DNA of 64,000 nt from Isoetes taiwanensis. Lineage: Eukaryota; Streptophyta; Lycopodiopsida; Isoetales; Isoetaceae. The DNA lies in NCBI GenBank assembly GCA_021234155.1, contig JAJEKV010000011.1, forward strand, positions 9,589,712-9,653,711, given 5' to 3'. A program made the position numbers and the translations under genes. Below, in pieces: positions 33,267-44,922 of this stretch (the stretch's first letter is position 1; each line of letters begins with the position of its first letter). The notes beneath the pieces are model-generated. The model worked only from the letters and a program-made list of their open reading frames with translations, did not search any database and was not told the DNA's origin.

Positions 33267-34667
33267 CTAGGAACTAGGTCCCTCCTCTGCGTCCATAGGC
33301 CGGGGAGGTGGTGGCGGCGGTCGATGTCGTAACAGAGTCACCCCTGGGTCTACTGTGGCAGCTGCAATGGAGGCGACCTCTGGCGGATAGGCGGTAGCCA
33401 ATGGGGCCGCCGTAAGGAGCTTCATACTCATCCATGGTGCAATATCCTGCCCCAATGCAGTGAGGGCAAGATCCCGTCAGACGAGTACGTAAGTAAGCGT
33501 GCGATAGGGAAGCTTCTTGTGCCCTGCCAATGTGGAAAGAGCACGGAGGGTCCACCACGACGCCTCGGCCTCTGGCCCTAAGTCCCGGGCTACAAAAAGG
33601 ACTTGCCCCTGCCGGAAAGCTGATAGGAAGAAGCGGGTAAGGTGATTCCCCAACACCTTCCCTTGTGGGGTCTCTGACGTGGCAACCTCCTTATCTAAGT
33701 CCATAGGGACTTCTTCTTCCTTGCGTTTCTCCTGCTCTTCCTTCAAATGAGCAGGGTTATGGTATAGATCCTCTCCCTCCTCTTCCGAATCGGAGGGAAC
33801 TTCGACCATATTAATGTTTGGGACATGAGGCCTCATAGCTGTAAAGGCATCCGGTGAAGGCTGAGATGGCGGATCCTGCATCACCAGTTCCCGAAGCCGT
33901 AGCAAGGTTTCAGCCGGCGCTATGGTCTTCTGGTGGAATTGGAGTATCTGCTGTACCTTCTGGGGAAGGTCAATAGGAGTAAAGTCGATGAAATCATCCA
34001 TACAGTACTCTGCTAACTCATAGAGTACATGGTCCTTGCGTCGATGCTTAAACCCGTCCACCATGTGATAAGTCCAGATGATATCATCCAAGAGAAGGTA
34101 CTCTTGCCCTTGGTGATACACAACTGGAAGGATGTCTAGCCCGGACAAGCGTGCAGCTTGTTCCCGACGTGGTGGCATCTCCTCGGCCAACTGCTTCCAA
34201 CGGACGAAGTCACCCATGCCTATGTGCTCATCCTCTTCCTCCTCAAAAGACTCAGGAAGTTTGCCTTTCTCTGCCGGCAATGTCTCATCCTCAACGTACT
34301 GATCCATGAGGATGGCTAGGGCAAAGGCAACTTCAAGATATTGTCACCCCTGATGCTGCACAACTGGCAGCTGCTTGCCCCATCTAAGCTTGCCCTTCAA
34401 CACATCATATGCGTGGGTGTCACCCCCTAGCATATCTCGGACTACATCCCATTCTAGATACAACTGGGGAGGTTCCCCAAGAGGAATACACAAAGGAAGC
34501 ATCTCCTCTGTATAAAACTCTAGGAATCCGGCATAATCTGGGTGCCGCTGCATATTAGAGATGAGGTCAAGGCGCTGGCATAGAAAGGGCCGTAATAGGT
34601 CGAAGGGCACCTGTGGATCCCAATGCTCTCCATCCTGGTACCATGCAAGTAGGTCGGTGGCAGCCAT
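33267..34667 (-). pseudogene. Second extra gene of the giant element; possible H2A-like C-terminus
   Basis: One frame from ATG 34,667 to TAG near 33,267, about 466 residues, with in-frame TGAs at 34,344-34,346 and 33,477-33,479. N-terminal part (LLAWYQDGEHWDPQVPFDLL...FLEFYTEEMLPLC) is weakly like the N-terminus of the neighbouring H3-fusion protein (DP...DILL...YHYSEQ). A middle block (DFIDFTPIDLPQKV against [14 protein letters not shown]) also matches. A charged linker (PSDSEEEGEDLYH, EEQEKRKEEE) follows. The C-terminal ~90 residues (LTRFFLSAFRQ...LSTLAGHKK...YRTLTYVLV, then RDLALTALGQDIA) resemble in spacing the H2A segments RFL, LELAG, NKK, PRHIQLAV and the L-LLG-TIA docking region. Seen: frame and blocks. 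Inferred: diverged histone fold, low certainty. A truncated copy lies at 52,350-52,809. Confidence 0.6.
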
Positions 34668-34858
34668 GGGCGCTGGAAGGGAGGAGGGAGGAAGAGAAAC
34701 AGCTATAAACAAATGAAAATGAAACTTTAAAGATCCTTTTAACCCTTTATTTATGCTGATGTCAGCATTTTCGTACACAATACAAGAACAAAATGTAGAT
34801 TTTTATTTAATATAACAAAAAAAAAATTATTTACAACGCAGACATTCACCACAATTTA

Positions 34859-36124
34859 CTAAGGACGCTCTCCCCGAATCCTGCGGGCGAGGGCCAAATC
34901 CTTTGGCATTATGGTGACTCTCTTTGCGTGGATAGCGCAAAGATTTGCATCATCAAAAAGTGCCACTAGGTAGGCTTCTGCAGCCTCTTGAAGCGCTAGG
35001 ATGGCAAAAGTCTGGAAGCGGAGATCGGTTTTAAATTCTTGCGCTATCTCCCGAACCAACCTTTGAAAAGGCAGCTTCCGTATCAGAAGTTGTGTGGACT
35101 TCTGAAACTTACGGATCTCCCGTAAGGCCACGGTACCGGGTCGGAACCGGTGGGGTCTCCTTTGTGGAGCAGGGTTGGGAGGCGGCCCCCTTTGCCGTGG
35201 TATCGTCTTGGCCCCAACAACAGGACGGGGCCGAGAGGCATCCACCCGCTCCTGTCTCCGGCTAGAACTCGCGTTCTTCCCAAAAGCTCCGACAGTCTTC
35301 AACTTCTCCTTGTACTGGTTGCCGGACTTTCGGGCTACGTCTTTTCTCCGGTGTTTAATGGGCGTCCGGTCCGTCTGATTCGGCCCCTGCTCATTCTCTG
35401 GTCCCCCATTACCCTGCTGGTCATGCTGTTCTTGTTGGGCCTTCTCCTCCTTTTCCTTTTGGATCCTTTCCTGCTCTTCCCGGAACTCCCGAGCTCTCCT
35501 GAGGTCTTCTTCAACCTCATTGTACCGTCGCTCTACAATGCGGCGAAGAAGTTCCGCATGGTATCGATTGGGTCGCTGGCTCATATCGATTTGGATTGTC
35601 GTCAAATAATCCAGACTGATGTCAGGAATCTCTCCCCACATAAAGCTCTGGGAAGCTTCATGCCACTGATATGGGGGAAGCTCGATTGCCCTACCATCAA
35701 TGACGGCGACTCCATCCCCTAGATACCTATACTCTCGTCCCCGAGCCGCCGTATCGGCTCGTTCTATCTCTCTGCGGTCATCCTCCCTGGCCAAGTTCCG
35801 GATACGGTCGGCCTCTGTTCTTATGTCCTCCTCTTCAGTGTGTCCCGCACATTCAGGGGGGTAAAATTTAATCATCATCATGACCAAGTCAGGTTGCTCG
35901 GCCATGGTATAAGGAAGTTGTCGGAGATTCAGCCTAACCATAAACTGCTCCGAGTAATGGTAGATGAGATAGGGTATCCTAGCGTCGTTGGCAAATCTAT
36001 TTACCAACTCATCCAGAAGTATATCAATCAAAGCAGGGTCAGTAGCCAAATGCTGGGCGATCAAAGCATAGATCTGGGCGATAGTGAGGGTAGTGGGGTC
36101 CACGGTACTCTTGGTGGTGGCCAT
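34859..36124 (-). CDS. Histone H3 fusion protein encoded by a retrotransposon
   Basis: Intact 421-codon frame. Residues 324-421 are a complete H3 core, matching H3 positions 38-135 from [15 protein letters not shown] to RRIRGERP with roughly a dozen substitutions. It includes alphaN, alpha1-3, Lys56, Lys79, Cys110, His113 and Lys122 equivalents. Loop 1 has no insertion, so it is canonical H3, not CENH3. Phe at H3 position 41 is as in plant H3.1, while Leu at 90 is as in H3.3, and position 87 is Phe. The normal 37-residue tail is replaced by ~323 residues: an unknown domain (1-185), a charged helix or coiled coil (190-235), an Asn/Gln-rich linker, and a basic tail with an ARKS word (264-267) like the H3 Lys9/Lys27 context. 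No introns. Probable role: nucleosome or chromatin engagement by the element; inferred only. Second, damaged copy at 52,986-54,227. Confidence 0.95.
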   Translation of the reverse strand: MATTKSTVDPTTLTIAQIYALIAQHLATDPALIDILLDELVNRFANDARIPYLIYHYSEQFMVRLNLRQLPYTMAEQPDLVMMMIKFYPPECAGHTEEEDIRTEADRIRNLAREDDRREIERADTAARGREYRYLGDGVAVIDGRAIELPPYQWHEASQSFMWGEIPDISLDYLTTIQIDMSQRPNRYHAELLRRIVERRYNEVEEDLRRAREFREEQERIQKEKEEKAQQEQHDQQGNGGPENEQGPNQTDRTPIKHRRKDVARKSGNQYKEKLKTVGAFGKNASSSRRQERVDASRPRPVVGAKTIPRQRGPPPNPAPQRRPHRFRPGTVALREIRKFQKSTQLLIRKLPFQRLVREIAQEFKTDLRFQTFAILALQEAAEAYLVALFDDANLCAIHAKRVTIMPKDLALARRIRGERP

Positions 36125-36336
36125 AGCTATATGGCGAGGTCTAAAGCGTGGCGTGAGGTGAGGTGGGCGATTAGGAAGACGGTACGGAAGGCGCTAGGGG
36201 TAGAGAAGGCGATGGAGAAAAGCCAAGGTGGCAAAACAGGGTCGGTTTCGGTAGCTATGGTGGGCGGAGGCGCGGTAAAACTAAAAAGTTAACGGGCGCC
36301 TACCCTTTAAAGTTTAAAAGTTTTCTTGTTTTTTTT

Positions 36337-36344
36337 TTTTTATA
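36337..36344 (-). promoter_or_regulatory. Possible TATA box upstream of the H3-fusion gene
   Basis: tataaaaa on the minus strand about 210 bp before the ATG at 36,124, at the junction with the non-coding block. It lies in an A-tract, so it may be chance. Confidence 0.25.
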
Positions 36345-37431
36345 AAGCTTGCACGATTCATTTAGCTGTGCACCTTAATGTACTATCTTTTGATGGATCT
36401 AAATTGGAGGTTTGGTTCAATATATATGAAAGCTTATTGTTGGCATATCTCACCTTTATATTGTTGCCAGTACTGATTGAAGCGGGGTGTGGGGCGCCCA
36501 TGGTCTAATTATATACTGGTCCAATAAGTTGTAGCCGTATCAAATTACTCTATACTTCAGGTTTTTTAAGAGGAACATACAGTGAAAAATATCCTCTTAA
36601 AGAGTACAGCCATTGGGCATTCTATAACGTGTACTAGGGCTTTGCCAAAATAGGTTATATATTCATTCTTATTTAGGGTTCAAAGCGGTCTGGAATCTGG
36701 CCGACCCTGCATAGATATTCTTAGCTTGACCCATGCCTTTTCGGCAGATGATGCTAATGTAGCGGATCTGTCTTGAATCATTTTCCTGGGCACATATAAA
36801 GGCTGAATGGATAGGTATTTGCATCATACCTTGATAAGCAGGACTCCGATGTGATGAGTCATGGTTGTGCAAGGAAATAGCATTTACATGTACAGTTTCG
36901 GATTTGGATCCAGATTACTCCTTGTGCTTTTTAAACTCTGATACTGAGCATTATGATAAACTGTAAAAGGCCAAAAGTGATAGACTCTTTTCATAATGAT
37001 TTTTGAAAGTATAAGTATGGCTGTGGACATGGAGGCCGGCAGTAATATCAGAGCAATGGTGAAGCTTCCCATTTTGGCTTAAAAGGAAGATGTGCTTGGG
37101 TCACGACATTAACCAGGTATGGCAGTGATCCCGTTTATAAAAGAAAGTAATTCATATTTCGGTTGAGAATCCACTTGTATATTAAGGCTGTAAGGCAAAA
37201 GGTATTTTATAGTTATTGCCAGATTGGTAGGAATGAGATTAATCTATATGGTCATTTTGTATCAACTGTTCCCTCTTATTTTGCTGAATACTTCTAGATG
37301 CCTTTGGCGGATTTAACCTATAAAGTGAAAGGCCTTTTCTTGGTCATCTTCTGTAAATGAACCCAGTGGTGGTTATACTCTCTCATCTGTCATGATTTAT
37401 GTCAAATTACTCTAAGTTCTTTTTTGTATTT

Positions 37432-37545
37432 GGGCAAAAGGATTACATTAGGTGATGGGTTAATAGCAGAAGCCTAAGGTACCCACAGCTCTTGCATCTT
37501 TACCCTTATCAGGCTAATGATGTATTGATTGGCTGCAGGTACGGG
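37432..37545. ncRNA. Conserved nested-stem module, A'-family copy
   Basis: Outer stem gggcaaaagg/ccttttggccc (right arm partly lost in this copy), middle stem ttagg/cctaa, inner hairpin cggtt-aat-aaccg (one base changed here; perfect at 40,489 and 58,519). Followed by the conserved cttgcatc ... gattggctgcaggtacggg. Confidence 0.55.
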
Positions 37546-39351
37546 CTTCTCCTCTTAATGTTTTCCTTTTGTCCAATATATTTTAGGAGTTCTTGGGATT
37601 TTGGCATACGAACGAGACGGGAGCTGGCAAGGCTGAAGTTCATTTAAATGGTTACAAGAAAATGTTTATTACTGCTCGTATGATATGGCTGTGGCCTATA
37701 CCAAAACTCTTTGGTGATGTTTTTCTATTTCTCATAACTATAGTGCTCCATTAGGTGTATGCTTTATTGTAGGAACAACTAATTCTTCCTTGGATTGCTT
37801 TAACGTATAAATGGCATATCCGGGACTTGAATAATTAGAGGTCCATATTATCTATGAAATAGTTGGAAATATCTTGCTTGGCTGTATTTCCCTATGGTGC
37901 AAGCATCGTATAATGAAGTTTGGTTATGGCTTAAATCTCCTGTAACAGACTTAAAACTGCCCAGTGTAGTATTCAACTTTTTCTAAGTTGCCCTCACCGA
38001 CTTTCAACCCGGGAACTTGTATATTTGGAAGTACCATGCAGTACTTCTTTTTGTAAGAAAGCTCATATTATATTATAGTGTTTCTCCACTGTTTAGACTG
38101 GTCACAGTTGGTTTCATATGCTAAAGGATATTATTATATGACAAAGAATATTTAGAATGGTTTTTATCATTGCAATATGCTAGTCTGATTTCAGAATATG
38201 GATGTCATGTAATGCAATGTCGTATTTGAAAAACCATATCGGTTGAAAAGGAAAGATATTATTGATCTTGGTGATAACATATCGCAAGAAAGTTTTTTTT
38301 AATGTTAGTAATAAAGATGCTATTTTTTTCCTATGGTCCTTTTGAGCACAACGTAGAGTCTTTGGTTACTTATGTTGTAAACCGTAGTCCTACATTATTT
38401 ATTAGGCATTTGGGAACATGATTCATTGGCATTTTATGGTACTTGAACTTGAAGTCTTGTTTGAGTATGATTATATTAGGATTTAATCGTTTTCCCTAGA
38501 TTTATGGTACCATCTTGGATTGAAAAGTCCCTGTATGGCCGGATAAAGGCAATTGTGGGATTGACCAATCTTGATGTTTGAGCTAGGCTTAACTAGTTCA
38601 AGCCGGTTTTTTTATGATACATTGCATGCATTGGTCTTATCGGTCTTTGCCATAGGTCCTTGGTTAGGTTTCATATTTGATTGCATATTAAGGCTTTGTG
38701 ATGGATGATGAAAATTATGAAGAGTCCGAGTTCAAAAAGGCGAGTCCTTCTTGGTATTCAATACTCGGGAACTGGGGTTATGACTGGTACAATAGGAAGG
38801 TCCTAAATTTATTATGTTGTCAAAAGGTATCAAAAAATTCCAGAAACGAAATGCCCAATCGGTCTTAAAGGTAATTCTTTGACCAAATTTATGATTAGAC
38901 CATAAAAGATGATTACTCCAAATGAGTATTTGTGGCTCTCGAGGATTCAATTACTCATTATGCGTTATCCAACATTCTTCGCCACAATTGCCACTTGGCA
39001 TGTCACTATGCTTGAAGCCTTATTGTTATTCTAGTTGATAACAGGCTTTTCATAAATATTACTGATGTATCATTTGGCATCAAGGCCATTATTGCCACTC
39101 GGCTGATATACAAGGCCACTTGGCTTAAATGCATGCTGTATGATGACAGGTTCATTAGCTGGAACTCAGTTTCATTCCATGGAGCTTGTGCAAGTTCTTA
39201 ACAACCACTTCTAAGTTTAAGGTAAATAAGTGTATGTCTAGTTGGCATCTAGTCTCCAGGGAAGTGGTAGATGCCTTTGACAATTACTTCTTGATTTAAG
39301 GAAAGTGTGCCCTGCATTATAATGGCATCTAAAATTGGTTGCATGGCATGT

Positions 39352-39400
39352 ATAGGGTGTGGTTTGGCTCCTGCTATGAGTAGGGGACAGCCACCCCTAT
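39352..39400. ncRNA. Hairpin near the end of B'
   Basis: atagggtgtgg pairs with ccacccctat around an inner ggct/agcc stem. An equivalent hairpin of different sequence (gggcatggca.../...tgccatccc) sits at 19,303-19,347 and 22,100-22,144 in B, and a copy at 57,391-57,439. Confidence 0.5.
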
Positions 39401-42400
39401 TTCAGAAATTTAAACAGGAATCATCGTGTTGCCACACTCTACGGTTGGAGGTAGGGTTTTTTTTATAAAGCTTGCACGATTCATTTAGCTGTGCACCTTA
39501 ATGTACTATCTTTTGATGGATCTAAATTGGAGGTTTGGTTCAATATATATGAAAGCTTATTGTTGGCATATCTCACCTTTATATTGTTGCCAGTACTTAT
39601 TGAAGACGGGTGTGGGGCGCCCATGGTCTAATTATATACTGGTCCAATAAGTTGTCAAATTACTCTATATCAAATGAAAAATATACTTCACTAGGGCTTT
39701 GCCAAAATAGGTTATATATTCATTCTTATTTAGGGTTCAAAGCGGTCTGGAATCTGGCCGACCCTGCATAGATATTCTTAGCTTGACCCATGCCTTTTTG
39801 GCAGATGATGCTAATGTAGCAGATCTGTCTTGAATCATTTTCCTGGGCACATATAAAGGCTGAATGGATAGGTCTTTGCATCATACCTTGATAAGCAGGA
39901 CTCCGATGTGATGAGTCATGGTTGTGCAAGGAAATAGCATTTACATGTACAGTTTCGGGTTTGGATCCAGATTACTCCTTGTGCTTTTTAAACTCTGATA
40001 CTGAGCATTATGATAAACTGTGGAAGGTCAAAAGTGATAGACTCTTTTCATAATGATTTTTGAAAGTATAAGTATGGCTGTGGACATGGAGGCCGGCAGT
40101 AATATCAGAGCAATGGTGAAGCTTCCCATTTTGGCTTAAAAGGAAGATGTGCTTGGGTCACGACATTAACCAGGTATGGCAGTGATCCCGTTTATAAAAG
40201 AAAGTAATTCATATTTCGGTTGAGAATCCACTTGTATATTAAGGCTGTAAGGCAAAAGGTATTTTATAGTTATTGCCAGATTGGTAGGAATGAGATTAAT
40301 CTATATGGTCATTTTGTATCAACCGTTCCCTCTTATTTTGCTGAATACTTCTAGATGCCTTTGGCGGATTTAACCTATAAAGTGAAAGGCCTTTTCTTGG
40401 TCATCTTCTGTAAATGAACCCAGTGGTGGTTATACTCTCTCATCTGTCATGATTTATGTCAAATTACTCTAAGTTCTTTTTTGTATTTGGGCAAAAGGAT
40501 TACATTAGGTGATCGGTTAATAACCGAGAAGCCTAAGGTACCAACACAGCCCTTGCATCTTACCCTTATCGGGCTAATGATGTATTGATTGGCTGCAGTA
40601 CGAGCTTCTCCTCTTAATGTTTTCTTTTGTCCGATTATATTTTAGGAGTTCTTGGGATTTTGGCATCTGAGAGCAGAGGCGGGGAGTTGGCAAGGTGAAG
40701 TTCATTTAAATGGTTACAAGAAAATGTTTATTACTGCTCGTATGATATGGCTGTGGCCTATACCAAAACTCTTTGGTGATGTTTTTCTATTTCTCATAAC
40801 TATAGTGCTCCATTGGGTGTATGCTTTATTGTAGGAACAACTAATTCTTCCTTGGATTGCTTTAACGTATAAATGGCATATCCGGGACTTGAATAATTAG
40901 AGGTCCATATTATCTATGAAATAGTTGGAAATATCTTGCTTGGCTGTATTTCCCTATGGTGCAAGCATCATATAATGAAGTTTGGTTATGGCTTAAATCT
41001 CCTGTAACAGACTTAAAACTGCCCAGTGTAGTATTCAACTTTTTCTAAGTTGCCTACTGACCTTCAACCAGGAACTTGTATGACTGGAAGTACCATGCAG
41101 TACTTCTTTTTGTAAGAAAGCTCATATTATATTATAGTGTTTCTCCACTGTTTAGACTGGTCACAGTTGGTTTCATATGCTAAAGGATATTATTATATGA
41201 CAAAGAATATTTAGAATGGTTTTTATCATTGCAATATGCTAGTCTGATTTCAGAATATGGATGTCATGTAATGCAATGTCGTGACTGAAAAACCATATCA
41301 GTTGAAAAGGAAAGATATTATTGATCTTGGTGATAACATATCTGCAAGAAGGTTTTTTAATCTTAGTAATAAAGATGTTATTTTTTCCTATGGTCCTTTT
41401 GAGCACAATGTAGAGTGCTGGTTACTTATGTAACTTTGTAAACCGTAGTCCTACATTATTTATTAGGCATTTGGGAACATGATTCATTGGCATTTTATGG
41501 TACTTGAACTTGAAGTCTTGTTTGAGTATGATTATATTAGGATTTAACCGTTTTCCCTGGATTTATGGTACCATCTTGGATTGAAAAGTCCCTGTATGGC
41601 AGATAAGACAGCTGCGGGATTGACCAATGCTGATGTTTGAGCTAGGCTTAACTAGTTCAAGCCGGTTTTTTATATATGCATGCTGCTTGTTGGCTTTTCT
41701 TACTCATATTTAAAAGAGTGTAACTGAATTGCAAGTTTTACTCCAGCGAATTAGACCTTTGGACCCAGGCTGACCCAGGCATACATTTGCTTGTGAGGTA
41801 AATCCGTGGGGCAGTCTACCCAATTATTTTTTCCATGAATTAATAAATTATGGCTACTCCTTTATTGTGGAGGGTTTTCATTTCTTCTATGGTATAACTA
41901 TACCATCGGGATAATTCTGTGTGGCCAAGGGATACCTAAACGAATCTCAAGTTCTCATTCTCTACCTATTTTACCTACTGGCATGGCAGTGCTGCGGTAT
42001 GCAAATTGGAGCTCCCAAGTGTCTGCCATGAGAAATTCTGCGACCTTGGCATGGATTTGCTAGGCTCTGTATATTTATAGATCAAAGCTGAAAAGAAAAG
42101 ACTATTTCGCATTGAAACCCTTAGGGTTTGTGCTCATGTAGGCGATGTCGTCTGTGCAAAGAAAGATATCCATTTGAACTTAGACAGATATTTGTTGGGC
42201 TATGCCCAACGTTTCTGGCAGATTATATTTAAATAGAAATGGTGCATGGACTCTTGAGACTAGATTTTAGAGGACGGATTTCCCCTCTCAGACTCAACTC
42301 AACTCAGATCATGTCCAAAAGTTGCATCTTTACGGGATCTTTGCTTCTGCTAAAGAATCCTTTTACATCGGTTAACTTTCCATTTCTGATATGGAGGTAT

Positions 42401-43112
42401 TTGAGGTCGTTGTGGAAAGCCGATCTAGCTTCTTGCATGCAAAATGTTGCCTTGGGCGATCTATTCTGCAAAAGGATACAGTCGTGGAAGGTTTAGGAGA
42501 GGTTGCCATCTACTCAATAAGAGAACTTGTGGCCTTTTCAAGCATAGCCATGGAGATTCGTCTCAATCTGTGCAGTGCCAGAAACTCAGACTGAAGATGA
42601 CACAATGCCTTGGACTAAAGATAATCAGGTAAATTAGTGCATTGTGCGTAGATAAGATTAATGGCTTATAAAATAGGATGCAAGTGCTGTGATAGGATTT
42701 AAATACTGAAAATGATTATGGCTGATGGCGTCTTTAAAATTGAAGGTGAGCACAATAAAAGTATTTTAGTATCGATGGGCTTACATTCATTTCATAATAA
42801 GAATATGGTATTTAGCTGCAATTACTGGGACCTTTATGCACAGTGAATAGTGAATATGAAGCACCCTGATTGGGTTCGTTAATTTGATGGCTATTATGCA
42901 TAATTTAGCATTTGCATGTTCTATTTGGAAGGCTAATGATTATAAGACTGGTACGAGGGCTCTGGTTATAATAATGTTGTTTATCCTGGTTATTCAAGAT
43001 GTTTTTCTGAACCATTTTGCTTTAATAGTTTATTTGCATTATGATGTAGTTCTCTTTGTCTTATATTTAAACTAAACTAAGTTTATTTCCTGCCATGCTC
43101 ATTTAATCTTTT

Positions 43113-43229
43113 GGGCAAAAGGTCTACATTAGGTGTTCGGTTGACAACCGAGAAGCCTAAGGTACCTTTTGGCCCTTGCATCTTTACCCTTATCAGGCTA
43201 ATGATGTATTGGTTGGCTGCAGGTACGGG
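43113..43229. ncRNA. Conserved nested-stem module, C' copy
   Basis: gggcaaaagg/ccttttggccc, ttagg/cctaa and cggtt-gac-aaccg are all complete here. Flanking sequence of C' differs from A', so the module is the part that is kept. Confidence 0.6.
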
Positions 43230-44472
43230 CTTCTCCTCTTAATGTATTTCTTTTGTGCAAACTGTATTAGGTGAGCTTGGGAGTTTGCAGTCGATAGTGA
43301 CCAAGATCAAAGTTTGACTATGGTTTGGCTGAATGCATGACTATGGAAGTTTAGGCTGAAAATGTGATCGAGGTGTGATCTCATCTTTGTTTTTGCTCTA
43401 CATTTCTCCATACCAAGGTACTCTGCTAAAAAGTCTTTTTGAGACTACTGCATAACGTTTTGAGGATATTCAGTTATGTTGACATACAGTTCATATTTTA
43501 AGCATTAAAGTAATATTATTTCATGATTATATGCAGTTTGGGGTGCTGGTTCTACCAGCATGACCAAGCTTTCTAATTTTACAAATGTACTTGATCTTTC
43601 TTGTGTGCTATTTGTACTGGCAGCAATAAGCTCCATGTTGTTTGGTACTATTGACTTAAAAGTTTAGTCCTCATACTATTCTTCGTTCCGTTGTTTATGC
43701 TTGCTATGCTTGATGTCGCAAATTATATTTCAGGGGTCTCTAAAATACAGTATATGCTGTTGTCTCATGTTAATCCCTTTTATCTAATAGGAGTGGTTGC
43801 TAGCTGTAACTGATTTAACAGAATGCTTTACTGAACACATAATGTAGCTGTCAATAAGTCAGGTTATGACAAGGAACATGACAGTCCAGTTTATGTGGAA
43901 TCTGGTGTAATTGGTTAAGAAATATAACTTGGCATTTCCATATGTTTATTTCGGATCAGTATGTAAAACTGATAGTAAGGTCTCGCTTGCACATTTGTTT
44001 GAGACTGCATCCTTGAAAAATATGGTCATGTACACAGAATGCAAGAAGTTGATGCGTGCATAAATGGTTGACGTCTTTTTGTGGCAAGTGGCAAGGTTGC
44101 ATAAGGGTGCAAATTGCTGTTGCATTTCAGAACAGTAGATTAAAATATAGTGTTCATGGAATAGTGTTTATCTATATTCAGTAGACAAGAGTTATATTGT
44201 TATAGCTCTAATTGTGTCCATTAGGAATTAGGCATAATGCCTATTTTACTTGGACCTCTCAATGGCTTTTCAGTAGGAGTGTTGTAAAATGGTTAGATAT
44301 TTTTGTATCTGTATACCAAGGAAAGGTTTGTTATATGATAACATAGATGCCGTATACCAGGAAAGGATGGTACCATCTAGGACTTAACGGTTCTTGTATG
44401 GCGGATAAAGGCAATAAGCTGGATTGACCAATAGTTTGATGTTTGTGCTAGTATAGACTAGTTCAAGCCTCC

Positions 44473-44907
44473 TTTTTTTTTTTAATTTATTTATAGGGCA
44501 TTGTTGGAATACATACCAAAGAATATCACGGTATGGCCGACAACATTATCTGGCAGCTCCTACCGCGGATGTAGATCGAGAAAAAGCAAAGCTGCGCCGA
44601 GTTGACTTCGGGGGCCCCTCCTTGACTCCTTTCCGCTTGTTGATGATCCTCCTAGGGTTTTGGGTATGCCCGATCCATTGGAATCACTTTCGCCTTCATC
44701 TGAACTACCTACAAAAAGTTATAGCCCCTCCAAACTTGGGTCCTCCGGTTGCCCTAAGCCTCTTAAAACTTACAATCTACTACATCAACCTAGCACAAAA
44801 CCAAACATCAAAGAGTCAAACAATCACACTAGTTTAAACTTCCACCTAACTACCGAACTAACGAGTTAGAGTTTGGTCAGTGCTATGATTTCGAGCAATC
44901 GAAATCA
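44473..44907 (-). other. Leader of the giant element between PBS and non-coding block
   Basis: About 435 bp, nearly identical to 63,290-63,705 in the second copy. No frame in element sense. An opposite-strand frame of ~100 codons exists but is Ser/Pro-rich without recognisable domain. Confidence 0.7.
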
Positions 44908-44921
44908 CGGCTCTGATACCA
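44908..44921 (-). other. Primer-binding site of the giant element (tRNA-iMet type)
   Basis: tggtatcagagccg in element sense, one base after the 5' LTR. Confidence 0.93.
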
Positions 44922-44922
44922 C

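Larger units (their letters stand above)
36342..44472. repeat. Non-coding A'-B'-A'-C' block inside the giant element
   Basis: A' at 36,342-38,606 and 39,465-41,665 (start ataaagcttgcacgattc, end aactagttcaagccgg), B' at 38,607-39,464, C' at 41,666-44,472. The second A' lacks ~80 bp present in the first. T-tracts mark unit edges. A' and C' share their last ~90 bp (gggattgaccaa...tgatgtttg...actagttcaagcc). The A array at 16.6 kb has the same general end, and B' has the same hairpin position as B. One folded module per A' or C': 37,432-37,545, 40,489-40,603, 43,113-43,229. No conserved frame. It lies in what should be the 5' untranslated region of the element. Confidence 0.9.

Noticed and set aside
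33900-34150. H4-like stretch (LSGLDILPVV...HRRK) in the second cargo gene
   Set aside because: Only scattered matches to the H4 RISGL and HARRK words, with wrong spacing; the H2A-like C-terminus fits better, and even that is tentative.
34859-35160. CENH3 (centromeric H3) as the source of the histone domain
   Set aside because: Loop 1 has no insertion and the core follows canonical H3 (KTDLRFQ, MPKD, RRIRGER); CENH3 differs strongly in these segments.
36669-36872. 67-codon minus-strand frame recurring in A' units (36.7, 39.7, 57.8 kb)
   Set aside because: Lost to indels in the 54.8-kb copy and without codon-level conservation or domain; repeat identity explains it.
38732-38950. Short frames within A', B' and C' units
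   Set aside because: Not shared between units or between the two element copies except through plain sequence identity.
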